Assembly: GCF_947492535.1 (NCBI RefSeq)
Contig: NZ_CANLNH010000003.1
Coordinates: forward strand, 124,001 to 188,000
Direction of reading: 5' to 3'
Length of the DNA stretch: 64,000 bases
Source of the DNA: an uncultured Dokdonia sp.
GTDB lineage: Bacteria; Bacteroidota; Bacteroidia; Flavobacteriales; Flavobacteriaceae
The notes under the pieces were generated by a model. That model saw only the letters and a list, made by a program, of their open reading frames with translations, was not told the DNA's origin and searched no databases. Below, piece by piece: positions 26,062 through 33,872 of the stretch (position 1 is the stretch's first letter; every line of letters starts with the position of its first letter). The translations under genes were made by a program, and so were the position numbers.

Positions 26062-27276
26062 TTATATAGTTTTAAAAGCTTCTATAAGCTTATTTAATTT
26101 TAATAATTCTTCTTTAGTGATTGGATATTTCTGACTAATGGATGTGATATAGTCCATGAGTCGTTTTGTATCTTCTTGTGTGTTATTTGATTTTGATGCA
26201 AGTCTTTCAATAAAATTAAGTCCTCTATCTGATGTTTGTAAGAGATACTGTTCTCGTATATGCTCCATAAAGTGATTGATTTGATGTAAAGCAATACTTT
26301 TATGATCTTGCTTTTCATAATACATACCAGCTATTGTTTTTGTAAACGCAAGGGTTTGATTGGGTAATGGTTTTATAATTGGGATGGCTCTTTGCTTGCG
26401 TTTTCCTTCAAAAAATACCCAAAGAATGACACCAATAATAAGCATATAATAGGCCCATTTGAGGTATCTATTTGAAAGGATCATTCGTAAAGGAGACGTT
26501 TGTATCACTTTTCCATTTTTATAATGGTTATCCCAATAAATAGGACCGTCTTCAGGAATATACTTTAATGCACCTTCTGTATAGGCATAATTTGAATTGT
26601 GTAGCATAAAGTAATTTGTAAACGATTCTGGCATCAAATGGATAATGATCGTTCCTTCCTCAAATGCTTGTTTTATAAAATGTACTTTCGGTTCTTTTAT
26701 CGTTAGTGTATCTTCCTCTTGTATATAATCATAGGTTCCTAAAACAACAGTGTTTAAGGTATCTACTTTGTCAAAATAGGAAGTTTGTATATCTCGATCT
26801 AATATATAGGGGTCTTTTGTTTTAAGATCTGGATGCGCTAGTTCTAGTAAAGGTTTTCTTTCTAAATTATTGAGTTGATAATAGGAGTCCGTTTCTAAAG
26901 AAAGGGTATCTAAAATTGTTGTTCCTACACCGCGTCCTGCTATATAAAGTGTATTACCACGCGCTACCCAGTCTAGTAATTGCAAAGCTTCAGCTTCATC
27001 AAAACCAATATACTCATTTACAAAAAAATAGGTGCCACTTTGATGGTTACTATCTGCTAGAAACTCATAGGGTGGGCGTGAGATTTCTTTAAAATTATCG
27101 GGATTTCTTGTTTCTTTAAGGGTATTATACAGCACAAAGGTACCGTACGGAATTTTATCTTTTACCGCATAACTGCTATACCAATTTATAGGATCTTTTT
27201 TACTAGATTCTAAAAAGATAAGAGAAGCGATTAACACTAATAACACACCGGCAAGTATTTTAAACCTCGTACTCAT
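26062..27276 (-). CDS. DUF4350 membrane protein
   Basis: 404 residues. One N-terminal helix (about 5-22), a periplasmic or external domain of about 230 residues with a GATase-like Rossmann appearance (GTYFFVNEYIGFDEAEALQLLDWVARGNTLYIAGRG), a second helix near 278-296 (WAYYMLIIGVILWVFF), then a cytoplasmic helical tail. This matches the DUF4350 family of the MoxR/DUF58 operon. Overlap of four bases with the preceding gene indicates coupled translation. Confidence 0.85.
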   Translation of the reverse strand: MSTRFKILAGVLLVLIASLIFLESSKKDPINWYSSYAVKDKIPYGTFVLYNTLKETRNPDNFKEISRPPYEFLADSNHQSGTYFFVNEYIGFDEAEALQLLDWVARGNTLYIAGRGVGTTILDTLSLETDSYYQLNNLERKPLLELAHPDLKTKDPYILDRDIQTSYFDKVDTLNTVVLGTYDYIQEEDTLTIKEPKVHFIKQAFEEGTIIIHLMPESFTNYFMLHNSNYAYTEGALKYIPEDGPIYWDNHYKNGKVIQTSPLRMILSNRYLKWAYYMLIIGVILWVFFEGKRKQRAIPIIKPLPNQTLAFTKTIAGMYYEKQDHKSIALHQINHFMEHIREQYLLQTSDRGLNFIERLASKSNNTQEDTKRLMDYITSISQKYPITKEELLKLNKLIEAFKTI

Positions 27277-28049
27277 ACTATATTTGTTAATGTTAAGAAT
27301 GAAGATTGCGCTTTCTTAAATGATTGTGCATCTACTTCAAAGTTACCATACCATATATAATCATAGAGATCTGTGACATGTCTAAATTGCTTGCGTATCT
27401 GTTGGTCTTTTACTTCATAGATATATTCGTGATTTGTTTTTTGTGCTTGCCAGTCTATTAATTCTTTTCCACTCATTTTTTGAAGTGCGAGTAAGTAATA
27501 AAATCGTATGGCAAGTCTATGATTTCCAGATGCGATGGCTTCATCTATAAGCGATTGTATGTCTTGATGATTGATAAGTTCTTCATCATCAGACATAAAT
27601 ACTTGAGAGGTAGGCTTTTTATTAAACAATAACTCTCCGCTATCCATTTTTAAAAATGCCCATATAGTTAAAATCAGTAGTAAGCCTCCAACAATATACG
27701 GGAGTGATTTAATAAAAGTAGCGAGCGCTCCTACGGCTTCTTCTCCATCAAAAATCCATTCAAAAATGGTGCTAAGTACATCATAAATCCATTGTTTAAA
27801 ATTGTTCCAGAACTCATTTTCTTCAAAAACTTCGACGTAATTAAAATCGTCATCATTTTGATATTCTTGTATTTTTTCTCTATCAAGAGTGTTAGGAGAT
27901 AGGGGAGATGTATCTTTTTGCAATTCCTGTGATAGCTCAGTCTCAATATCTTCTTGCATACGCAACATTGCATGCGGGGAAGTTGCATAGGTAGTTTTCG
28001 CGCAAAGCGAAAAGAAAAAAATAAAAAGGCATACAAGGCGATGCTTCAT
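27273..28049 (-). CDS. DUF4129 membrane protein
   Basis: 258 residues. Signal-like N-terminus (VCLFIFFFSLCAKTTYA), an acidic external region, one membrane helix near 114-131 (LPYIVGGLLLILTIWAFL), then a helical cytoplasmic domain with YYLLALQKMSGKELIDW, characteristic of DUF4129. It overlaps its neighbours by four and one bases. Near base 28000 there is a degenerate palindrome-like sequence (TTTCGCGCAAAGCG) within the signal peptide codons. Confidence 0.85.
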   Translation of the reverse strand: MKHRLVCLFIFFFSLCAKTTYATSPHAMLRMQEDIETELSQELQKDTSPLSPNTLDREKIQEYQNDDDFNYVEVFEENEFWNNFKQWIYDVLSTIFEWIFDGEEAVGALATFIKSLPYIVGGLLLILTIWAFLKMDSGELLFNKKPTSQVFMSDDEELINHQDIQSLIDEAIASGNHRLAIRFYYLLALQKMSGKELIDWQAQKTNHEYIYEVKDQQIRKQFRHVTDLYDYIWYGNFEVDAQSFKKAQSSFLTLTNIV

Positions 28050-28978
28050 TATAATCTGCTGAAGTTATTATTAGAATTTATCTCTTCGTCATCATCGTCA
28101 TCAGAGGCGCCGATAGAATCTATGCGTTCTAAGGTACCTGTTTGATGTTTACGCTCATTAAGATTGTAATACACAAAAGAAGCACCTATAGGTACAATAA
28201 TATATAGAAGATATTGAAGAGATGCAGATACTGTAGTAAAGACAATAGCTAAAATATCATATGATCCTCCTATATCTGAATATGACACTTCTTGTATGGT
28301 TGTAAATGTTTTAATCCAAACATAGATGGTTGTAGGTAAATTAAGAACAAGACTTGCTACATACCATAAAAGCCCGATAAGAAACATAGTAAAAAATGTG
28401 ATCCACCATTCTTCTTTAACAATATCAAATGCGCTACCGATTGCATCAGACACATTTTTATTTTCAAAAATAAGAACCGCAAATAGTAAGTATAAAGGGA
28501 CAGAAAAATAAATAACAGGTATAAAACAAACGACAAAAGCGAGTGCTAAAATGAAAAATTTTGCAGTACCGGCTAATAATGTGGCTCCTATTTTTGTTCG
28601 TATATGATCAATAACTTCTGTTTCTTTAATAATTCCTTTATTATCTACGTATGATTTTATAGTACAGGTAATTGCTGTAAACATGAACGAGAAATACAGA
28701 AATAAAAATAAGTACATAAATAGTGCACTTACAAGAATAGATGTGGTTTCAAAAATTCCAAATGGATTATTAGTTTGCGCAAATACAGAAGAGAAAGAGA
28801 TTGCTGTATAATACGCTTGTGCGACGATAAATAACGCAAAAGGGATTCCCGCAGTTTTAGCAAGAATTTTAAAAATCATCTTGAAGTTTTGACGCAAAAA
28901 TTTAAATGCATCAGTAATAATATCTCCAAGCTCTCTTTTACGCTTGAATTCTATATATGTAGTAGTAGATGGCATCAT
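28049..28978 (-). CDS. Polytopic membrane protein of the SpoIIM/MoxR operon
   Basis: 309 residues with about six membrane helices (near 35-60, 75-110, 135-175, 185-215 and 240-270). The start is the first of two ATG codons, which overlaps the SpoIIM stop as ATGA. The acidic C-terminus (GASDDDDDEEINSNNN) is cytoplasmic by inference. Similar glycerophosphodiester-membrane-domain-like proteins sit at this operon position in related bacteria; the biochemical role is unknown. Confidence 0.8.
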   Translation of the reverse strand: MMPSTTTYIEFKRKRELGDIITDAFKFLRQNFKMIFKILAKTAGIPFALFIVAQAYYTAISFSSVFAQTNNPFGIFETTSILVSALFMYLFLFLYFSFMFTAITCTIKSYVDNKGIIKETEVIDHIRTKIGATLLAGTAKFFILALAFVVCFIPVIYFSVPLYLLFAVLIFENKNVSDAIGSAFDIVKEEWWITFFTMFLIGLLWYVASLVLNLPTTIYVWIKTFTTIQEVSYSDIGGSYDILAIVFTTVSASLQYLLYIIVPIGASFVYYNLNERKHQTGTLERIDSIGASDDDDDEEINSNNNFSRL

Positions 28979-29973
28979 TCGGTTGGTGTCGGAATTTTTG
29001 GTGTATGTACTTGGGTATTTTGCTGTTTTTTATATAATTGTCTAGGATAGATCACATAATAAAAAACAATAAGAGATAGTGACCCTCCAATGATTGTTAT
29101 TGCTAACCAATCTGGCATTTCTGTGTGTCGTGTTACAAACCCTTCTAAAAAACCTGCAATAATAAAAAACGGAATAGTACTCAGTATAATTTTTAAACTA
29201 TTTTTCACACCTTTAACAAAGGAGTCTAAACGTGTATATGTTTTTGGAAACATCATACTATTTCCTACGACCATCCCTGCGCATCCCGCAATAATGATCA
29301 CAGATATTTCTATTGTACCATGAATCCATATGGTACGTACAGATTCCCATCCTACTCCTTGCTCAAAAAAGAAATATTGAAAACTCCCTACCATAACCGC
29401 ATTTTGCATAATAACCATTAAAGAACCTATAGAAAATAAAAGTCCTAAAATATATGCGTACAAGCCTACTTTTATATTATTAATCGTAATCCCTAAAAAC
29501 ATATTGAGTTCTCCTTGTTCTTTATAGACTCCCATAGGATCTCCTTTTTCTATATTTTCTAAGGTCATGTTTACATAGTTGTCACCAAGAATGGTTCTAA
29601 CAAAAGCGCCATCATTTGCAGCGCTATAGGCTCCTATAAGGGCAAATAGCATAAAGGTTAGAAAAGCAATAAGGAGTTGTTTTTGATATTGATACATCAA
29701 AAGCGGAAACTCTTTGGTATAAAAAGTAATAAATCGTTTACTGGATTCTTTTTTACTTTTATAAATGATTTGATGTGATTGTGATGCGATGTAATTAAGG
29801 TACTCTAACGTCTTGCTACCAGGGTAAAACGTTTGCGCATAACTAAGATGGTCTGTCACTTCTATATAGAGATTTGAGAGCTCATCAGGATGTATTTGAC
29901 TTTTGTTACTGATAACATTTTCAAACTTCAACCATTTATCCTTATTTTGCTTGACAAAAGCCGCTTCACGCAT
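28975..29973 (-). CDS. SpoIIM-type (stage II sporulation protein M) membrane protein
   Basis: 332 residues. A cytoplasmic helical N-terminus of about 100 residues is followed by about six membrane helices, with the SpoIIM motifs GVGWESVRTIWIHGTIEISVIIIAG and PKTYTRLDSFVKGVKNSLKI. In non-sporulating Bacteroidota this family belongs to the RDD/MoxR operon and is thought to act in the envelope. It is the first gene of the minus-strand operon, divergent from the RDD gene across 35 bases. Confidence 0.92.
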   Translation of the reverse strand: MREAAFVKQNKDKWLKFENVISNKSQIHPDELSNLYIEVTDHLSYAQTFYPGSKTLEYLNYIASQSHQIIYKSKKESSKRFITFYTKEFPLLMYQYQKQLLIAFLTFMLFALIGAYSAANDGAFVRTILGDNYVNMTLENIEKGDPMGVYKEQGELNMFLGITINNIKVGLYAYILGLLFSIGSLMVIMQNAVMVGSFQYFFFEQGVGWESVRTIWIHGTIEISVIIIAGCAGMVVGNSMMFPKTYTRLDSFVKGVKNSLKIILSTIPFFIIAGFLEGFVTRHTEMPDWLAITIIGGSLSLIVFYYVIYPRQLYKKQQNTQVHTPKIPTPTE

Positions 29974-30008
29974 TTAATAAAAAATTAGAAAGTAAAGAAA
30001 GAGAATAA

Positions 30009-30731
30009 ATGGATAATTTTCAAATAGAAACAGCTCAAAATGTAAGTATTTTTCAAAATGTAGCAGGAATAGGAGACCGAATACTCGCTTTTCTAATTGA
30101 TTTTTTAATTATAGTTGCCTATTATATTCTTGTCGTTCTCATTTTTTCAAGTTTAGGTCTAGAGAATTTAGACGCTGGAGATGTGTGGTCGTATTATCTA
30201 CTTATTGGATTACCTCCTTTCTTGTACCATTTATTTTTTGAAACCTTTTGGGACGGAAGATCACCAGGTAAAGCCGCTATGAAATTAAGAGTGGTAAAAC
30301 TAGACGGATCAAAACCAGGATTTGGAAGTTTTCTTATCCGTTGGGTTATCCGTGTGGTTGACATTTCTATTGTGAGTGGTGGTATTGCAATTGTAAGTAT
30401 ATTATTGAGTGAAAAAGGACAGCGTATTGGTGATAGAGCTGCGCAAACTACCGTTATAAGTGAGAAAAAAAGAGTGAACCTATCGCAGAGTTTATTAGTT
30501 ACCATTCCAGAAAATTATGTTCCTACATATCCACAGGTAACCGTATTTACAGATCAAGATGTACAGACGATTAAAACGTTGTTTACAGACGCAAAGCGTA
30601 ATAGAAGCCACAATGTTATTATAAAACTAGCCGAACGTTTAAAACAAAAAATGGGCGTCACTCCAGAAGAAGAGAATATTGAATTTGTAGATCGTGTCAT
30701 TTCTGACTACAATTATTATACCCAGCAATAA
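30009..30731 (+). CDS. RDD-family membrane protein
   Basis: 240 residues. The RDD domain is clear: AGIGDRILAFLIDFLIIVAYY with conserved Arg and Asp, then WDGRSPGKAAMKLRVVKLDG and GQRIGDRAAQTTVI, with three to four membrane helices. A cytoplasmic tail of about 80 residues (VQTIKTLFTDAKRNRSHNVIIKLAERLKQKMG) follows. It is divergent from the SpoIIM gene and has the TRIC-type gene immediately downstream (one-base overlap). Confidence 0.92.
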   Translation: MDNFQIETAQNVSIFQNVAGIGDRILAFLIDFLIIVAYYILVVLIFSSLGLENLDAGDVWSYYLLIGLPPFLYHLFFETFWDGRSPGKAAMKLRVVKLDGSKPGFGSFLIRWVIRVVDISIVSGGIAIVSILLSEKGQRIGDRAAQTTVISEKKRVNLSQSLLVTIPENYVPTYPQVTVFTDQDVQTIKTLFTDAKRNRSHNVIIKLAERLKQKMGVTPEEENIEFVDRVISDYNYYTQQ

Positions 30732-31354
30732 TGGATGTAATCACGCTTATTGATATTCTAGGTACCATTGCTTTTGCTATTTCGGGAGTTTTAACAGCAA
30801 TGAATAAGCGTATGGATGCGTTTGGAATTCTGATCATTGCTTTAATCACCTCGATAGGAGGAGGTACTTTACGTGATGTATTGATAGGCAAAACCCCAGT
30901 TACTTGGATGCAAGATCAAGTGTTTCCTACGGTGATCTTTATAACGGCTGTATTTGCTGTACTCTTTAGAAGTAAACTCAAATACTTTAGGCGCTCGTTG
31001 TTTTTATTTGATACCATTGGTATTGGATTATATACGATCACCGGAGTGCAAGTAAGTCTGGCTTTTGGATTAGATCCGCTTATATGTGTTATCCTTGGGA
31101 CAATATCGGCATGTTTTGGCGGGGTATTACGTGATATCTTATGTAATGAAATCCCTATTATTTTTCATAAAGAAATCTATGCCACTGCTTGTATTGTTGG
31201 TGCTGTTGCCTATTTAGTACTTATCCGGTTTGAATTTTCTCAAACAGTCGCTATGATTATTTCTGGATCTGTGATTATTACGATACGTATTCTAGCGGTT
31301 GTCTTTAAATGGAAATTACCAAGATTGTATAAAAAAGAAATACCTTCTTCGTAA
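30731..31354 (+). CDS. TRIC-type (UPF0126) membrane protein
   Basis: 207 residues with about seven membrane helices made of two homologous halves. Each half carries the family's glycine-rich motif: GGGTLRDVLIGKTPVTWM and FGGVLRDILCNEIPIIF. Prokaryotic TRIC proteins form trimeric monovalent-cation channels. The one-base overlap with the RDD gene suggests co-translation. A 31449-31483 terminator follows. Confidence 0.93.
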   Translation: MDVITLIDILGTIAFAISGVLTAMNKRMDAFGILIIALITSIGGGTLRDVLIGKTPVTWMQDQVFPTVIFITAVFAVLFRSKLKYFRRSLFLFDTIGIGLYTITGVQVSLAFGLDPLICVILGTISACFGGVLRDILCNEIPIIFHKEIYATACIVGAVAYLVLIRFEFSQTVAMIISGSVIITIRILAVVFKWKLPRLYKKEIPSS

Positions 31355-31389
31355 ATACGAATTCCAATATATAAAAGAATTGATATAAG

Positions 31390-31409
31390 TACGCTTTCGC
31401 GAAAGCGTA
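31390..31409. repeat. GCTTTCGCGAAAGC palindrome, intergenic
   Basis: Perfect 20-mer TACGCTTTCGCGAAAGCGTA, 35 bases after the TRIC-type gene and before its terminator. Confidence 0.95.
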
Positions 31410-31448
31410 TATAGCATCTTCTAAAAGGTCTAAAAGAAATTATTCCAT

Positions 31449-31483
31449 AAAAAAAGCTCTCTTAGTGTAGAGAGCTTTTTTTT
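31449..31483. terminator. Bidirectional terminator
   Basis: AAAAAAGCTCTCT and AGAGAGCTTTTTTTT arms with a GTGT-type loop. It serves the plus-strand TRIC gene and could also end a minus-strand transcript from the 31.6 kb region. Confidence 0.9.
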
Positions 31484-31586
31484 CGCTTAATTCAATCAAG
31501 TATATTTTGAGTAGTTTTTATAAGTTTAAGAAGGCTAATTCAAATAATTTATAAAAATCGATTTCAGCATCTTTGATTGTTACTAT

Positions 31587-31647
31587 TATAGACGCAATTA
31601 CTCCGCCAAAATTTCAGTTGGTTTATAAGATTAACAATTATTTAACC
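31587..31647. repeat. TATAGACG-N35-ATTAACAATTATTTAACC element, copy 1
   Basis: TATAGACG at 31587-31594 and ATTAACAATTATTTAACC at 31630-31647, the same two words at the same 43-base start-to-start distance as in 31834-31894. Read on the minus strand it presents CGTCTATA, an ECF-sigma-like -10 word. The interval 31355-32007 otherwise holds no gene I can support. Confidence 0.55.
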
Positions 31648-31682
31648 TATAAAACAGCTTGCTCCCCTGTAATCATGTCGTT

Positions 31683-31826
31683 TTAAAAATAAAATCCCAG
31701 AGTTAAGAACTCTGGGATTTTTTGGTAGACAGTACTTCTAATTAACACTAACCATCAAAACAAATTAAAAGGCGTCTACCTGTCTCTAACTCATTTATAA
31801 ATCTCTTTTTATGAAATTTGAATCTA
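31683..31826 (-). ncRNA. Candidate small RNA, copy 1
   Basis: The 3' 96 bases (31683-31778) match 33697-33792 at about 92%. On the minus strand they form TAGAC...GTCTA pairing around GTTTTGATGGTTAGTG, then a terminator hairpin CCCAGAGTT/AACTCTGGG with a T-rich end (ATTTTATTTTT). The changes in copy 2 keep pairing on the minus strand through two G-U wobbles, but would create two A-C mismatches on the plus strand. CGTCTATA at 31841-31834 is a possible -10, so the 5' end near 31826 is only a guess. No open reading frame. Confidence 0.6.
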
Positions 31827-31833
31827 TTACTTA

Positions 31834-31894
31834 TATAGACGTTATTATTTGCTTAACGTTTTATTTCCAAAGGAGGATTAACAATTATTTAACC
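31834..31894. repeat. TATAGACG-N35-ATTAACAATTATTTAACC element, copy 2
   Basis: TATAGACG at 31834-31841 and ATTAACAATTATTTAACC at 31877-31894. It lies directly upstream of small RNA copy 1 on the minus strand. The bases between the two words differ from the first copy. Confidence 0.55.
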
Positions 31895-32007
31895 CGAATA
31901 CTATTTTTTATTATATAGCTACAGTATAACATGGCTTTAAAAAGGAACGGTCTTAATTTTTTGTTAAAACAAAATAAAAGCATTTTATTATTTCTGATCT
32001 TGCATCA

Positions 32008-32313
32008 ATGCGTCAACAAGTAGTTACACATATTATTACTTTACTATTTACTTTAGTATTCCTTGTTCCAAGGGTTGCAAGCATGCATGCAATTAGTCAC
32101 TTATCTGAAGATGATGAGTTGATTTCTTGTGAAATTTGTGATACTATATCTGTTTCTAACCAATTTGATCTTATTACGGGTGATACATTTCACTTTGAAA
32201 ATGAGTTACAGAATGTTCCAAGTTCATTTGTAGTATATACCGAATATACTACTCCATTAGAGAAAATTGCGTCGCCAATTTCTTTTTATAATAAGCCTCC
32301 ACCTATTCTCTAG
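32008..32313 (+). CDS. 101-aa secreted protein with CEIC motif
   Basis: A signal peptide of about 25 residues (HIITLLFTLVFLVPRVASM) precedes HAISHLSEDDELISCEICDTISVSNQ. The HxxSH and CEIC cluster could bind a metal. The rest is short, soluble and without a recognised fold, ending SFYNKPPPIL. It is the first gene of a plus-strand group with the MerC-like gene and the His/Met-rich lipoprotein gene, but 306 bases separate it from the next. Family unknown to me; the metal link is inferred from residues and neighbours. Confidence 0.65.
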   Translation: MRQQVVTHIITLLFTLVFLVPRVASMHAISHLSEDDELISCEICDTISVSNQFDLITGDTFHFENELQNVPSSFVVYTEYTTPLEKIASPISFYNKPPPIL

Positions 32314-32571
32314 ACTACTATATCTACTTACCATGGTTGTCAAAAAGAATTGATTTTATGTCAGCATAATTTCTTCTTCTTTTAATTTTTCTTAGTTTCT
32401 ATATCTATATTTTATAGTACAACCATTGAAATTATAATTGTAATGTTTTCTGAAAATCCTACTTTGATCATTAAAGTATAAAACATTCATTTTAGTAATT
32501 GTTCCTATTGAATTTATTTAATAGACCCCTACAAGTAGATTACTATTTCACTCTCATATAATTAAACGTAA
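32314..32571. other. AT-rich gap with no visible gene
   Basis: I see no coding frame, repeat or terminator in this stretch between the CEIC protein gene and the hairpin ahead of the MerC-like gene. Confidence 0.6.
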
Positions 32572-32602
32572 ACTTATAGTTAGTAAGGCGCTGACTATAA
32601 GT
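32572..32602 (+). promoter_or_regulatory. Hairpin or dyad upstream of the MerC-like gene
   Basis: ACTTATAGTTAG at 32572-32583 pairs with CTGACTATAAGT at 32591-32602: a 12-bp stem with one G-U wobble on the plus-strand RNA and a 7-base loop TAAGGCG, 17 bases before the ATG. It could be a leader hairpin controlling translation. As DNA, the ACTATAAG halves resemble MerR-type operators. No T-tract, so not a terminator. Confidence 0.5.
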
Positions 32603-32619
32603 AGTTAAAAAATATTTTA

Positions 32620-33030
32620 ATGGATAAAGCATTCAACCTTAAACCAAAGGCTAATATTCTAGGAATCGCTGCTAGTTCTTTTTGCTTAGTACATTGTTTG
32701 GCAACCCCTTTCTTATTTGTTACACATGCAGGACATGTACACGGGCATCATTCGCATCCCTTTTGGTGGGGAATTTTAGATAGCTTATTTATTGTGATTT
32801 CTTTATTTGCTGTGTATTGGTCTGCAAAGAATACTTCAAAAAACTGGATGAAATATGCATTATGGATAAGTTGGGTACTTCTTTCTTTTGTTATTCTTAA
32901 TGAAAAAGTTGGATTGATTCATCTTATGGAAGAAGCTATATATGTTCCATCTTTGTTATTAATTCTATTGCATTTATATAATAGAAAATACTGTCAATGT
33001 GCTAATGATCAATGTTGTACAGTGCCTTAG
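32620..33030 (+). CDS. MerC-family membrane protein
   Basis: 136 residues with four membrane helices. The MerC pattern is present: LGIAASSFCLVHCLATPFLF with the paired cysteines in the first helix. A His-rich loop (HAGHVHGHHSHPFWW) and a Cys-rich tail (CQCANDQCC) add likely metal ligands. MerC proteins take up mercury in mer operons; flavobacterial relatives are mostly outside mer operons and their metal is unknown. No merA or merR is seen nearby. A 12-bp hairpin sits in its leader. Confidence 0.85.
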   Translation: MDKAFNLKPKANILGIAASSFCLVHCLATPFLFVTHAGHVHGHHSHPFWWGILDSLFIVISLFAVYWSAKNTSKNWMKYALWISWVLLSFVILNEKVGLIHLMEEAIYVPSLLLILLHLYNRKYCQCANDQCCTVP

Positions 33031-33102
33031 TATTCTATTTTTAGTAGAATACTATATTATGAGTAATTTTACAGCCACTTAAAAACTAAAATAAAAACCA
33101 TC

Positions 33103-33600
33103 ATGAAAACACTATCCAAATTAATTCTTATTGTATTTGTCTTATGTTGTTTTGCTTGTAAGCAAAATCCAGCAGAAGCTCCTGAACACATTGCTATGGT
33201 AAATAACCATAAAGAAATGGAAAAATCTCATGAGAAAATGTCTGATGCTCATAAAATCATGAAAGATGATCATCAACAAATGACAGATACTCATAAAAAT
33301 ATTGAAGATGATTCAGTACATGTGGTTATTGAGAAAAATCATATGCAACTTTTAGCAAAACACGGAGAGCTTATTAAAGCACATAAGGCGTTAATAGATA
33401 AACATGCTGAATTAGAGACAAAACATGTTTCTGGTGAAATCACTTTAGAGCAAATGACAAAAGAACATGAATCTATGAAAACCGAACATGAAGACATGGA
33501 AAAAGAACACTTTAGTATTTCTGAGGAGCACGTACGTATTAAAACTGAAGATGAAAAAATGCTAAATGAAGATAAAAGTAAGTCTTCAAATCAAGAATAA
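33103..33600 (+). CDS. Lipoprotein made of His/Met heptad repeats
   Basis: 165 residues: signal peptide with lipobox ending at Cys19 (VLCCFAC), then an almost pure coiled coil. His recurs every seven residues at 29, 36, 43, 50, 57, 64, again at 80, 87, 94, 101, 108, and at 122, 129, 136, 143. The residue three positions later is Met (32, 39, 46, 53, 60, 125, 132) or Leu (83, 90, 97, 104). His at one core position and Met at the other would line a bundle with soft-metal ligands, so copper or a similar ion is likely; this is inference. It follows the MerC-like gene by 72 bases, with a terminator after it. Confidence 0.85.
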   Translation: MKTLSKLILIVFVLCCFACKQNPAEAPEHIAMVNNHKEMEKSHEKMSDAHKIMKDDHQQMTDTHKNIEDDSVHVVIEKNHMQLLAKHGELIKAHKALIDKHAELETKHVSGEITLEQMTKEHESMKTEHEDMEKEHFSISEEHVRIKTEDEKMLNEDKSKSSNQE

Positions 33601-33622
33601 GTAATTATTTTATAGTCAGTCT

Positions 33623-33657
33623 AAACCTCATTAGGATATATTCTTAATGAGGTTTTT
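33623..33657 (+). terminator. Terminator of the His/Met lipoprotein gene
   Basis: AAACCTCATTA and TAATGAGGTTTTT arms, 23 bases after the stop codon. Confidence 0.85.
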
Positions 33658-33696
33658 GCTTATTTTTATATGTATATATAGCTTTTAATCCTATTC

Positions 33697-33809
33697 TTAA
33701 AAATAAAATCCCAGAGTCCGGAACCCTGGGATTTTGTGGTAGACAGTACTTCTAATTAACACTAACCATCAAAACGAATTAAAAGATGTCTAACCAATAA
33801 AGTTAACTT
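33697..33809 (-). ncRNA. Candidate small RNA, copy 2
   Basis: 96 bases (33697-33792) match copy 1 at 88 of 96 positions. On the minus strand: a self-complementary ATAAAGTTAACTTTAT near the 5' end, TAGAC...GTCTA pairing, then terminator CCCAGGGTT/GACTCTGGG with T-rich end. The better of the two promoters: TGTAACA, 15 bases, CGTCTATA (complement of 33846-33817), giving an RNA of about 110 bases. It lies between the lipoprotein terminator and the CoA-binding gene. Confidence 0.6.
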
Positions 33810-33816
33810 TATACTC

Positions 33817-33846
33817 TATAGACGACTAATTTTGTATACTGTTACA
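33817..33846 (-). promoter_or_regulatory. ECF-sigma-like promoter of small RNA copy 2
   Basis: On the minus strand TGTAACA, 15 bases, CGTCTATA. The CGTCT-type -10 and AAC-containing -35 resemble ECF sigma promoters. Copy 1 has the -10 word but a poor -35. Confidence 0.4.
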
Positions 33847-33872
33847 GTGTTTTAATTTTTTAACTTTGTTTT

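Noticed and set aside
31490-31610. Short frame on the minus strand ending in KDAEIDFYKLFELAFLNL
   Set aside because: No ATG, GTG or TTG start in frame before a stop; about 30 codons only.
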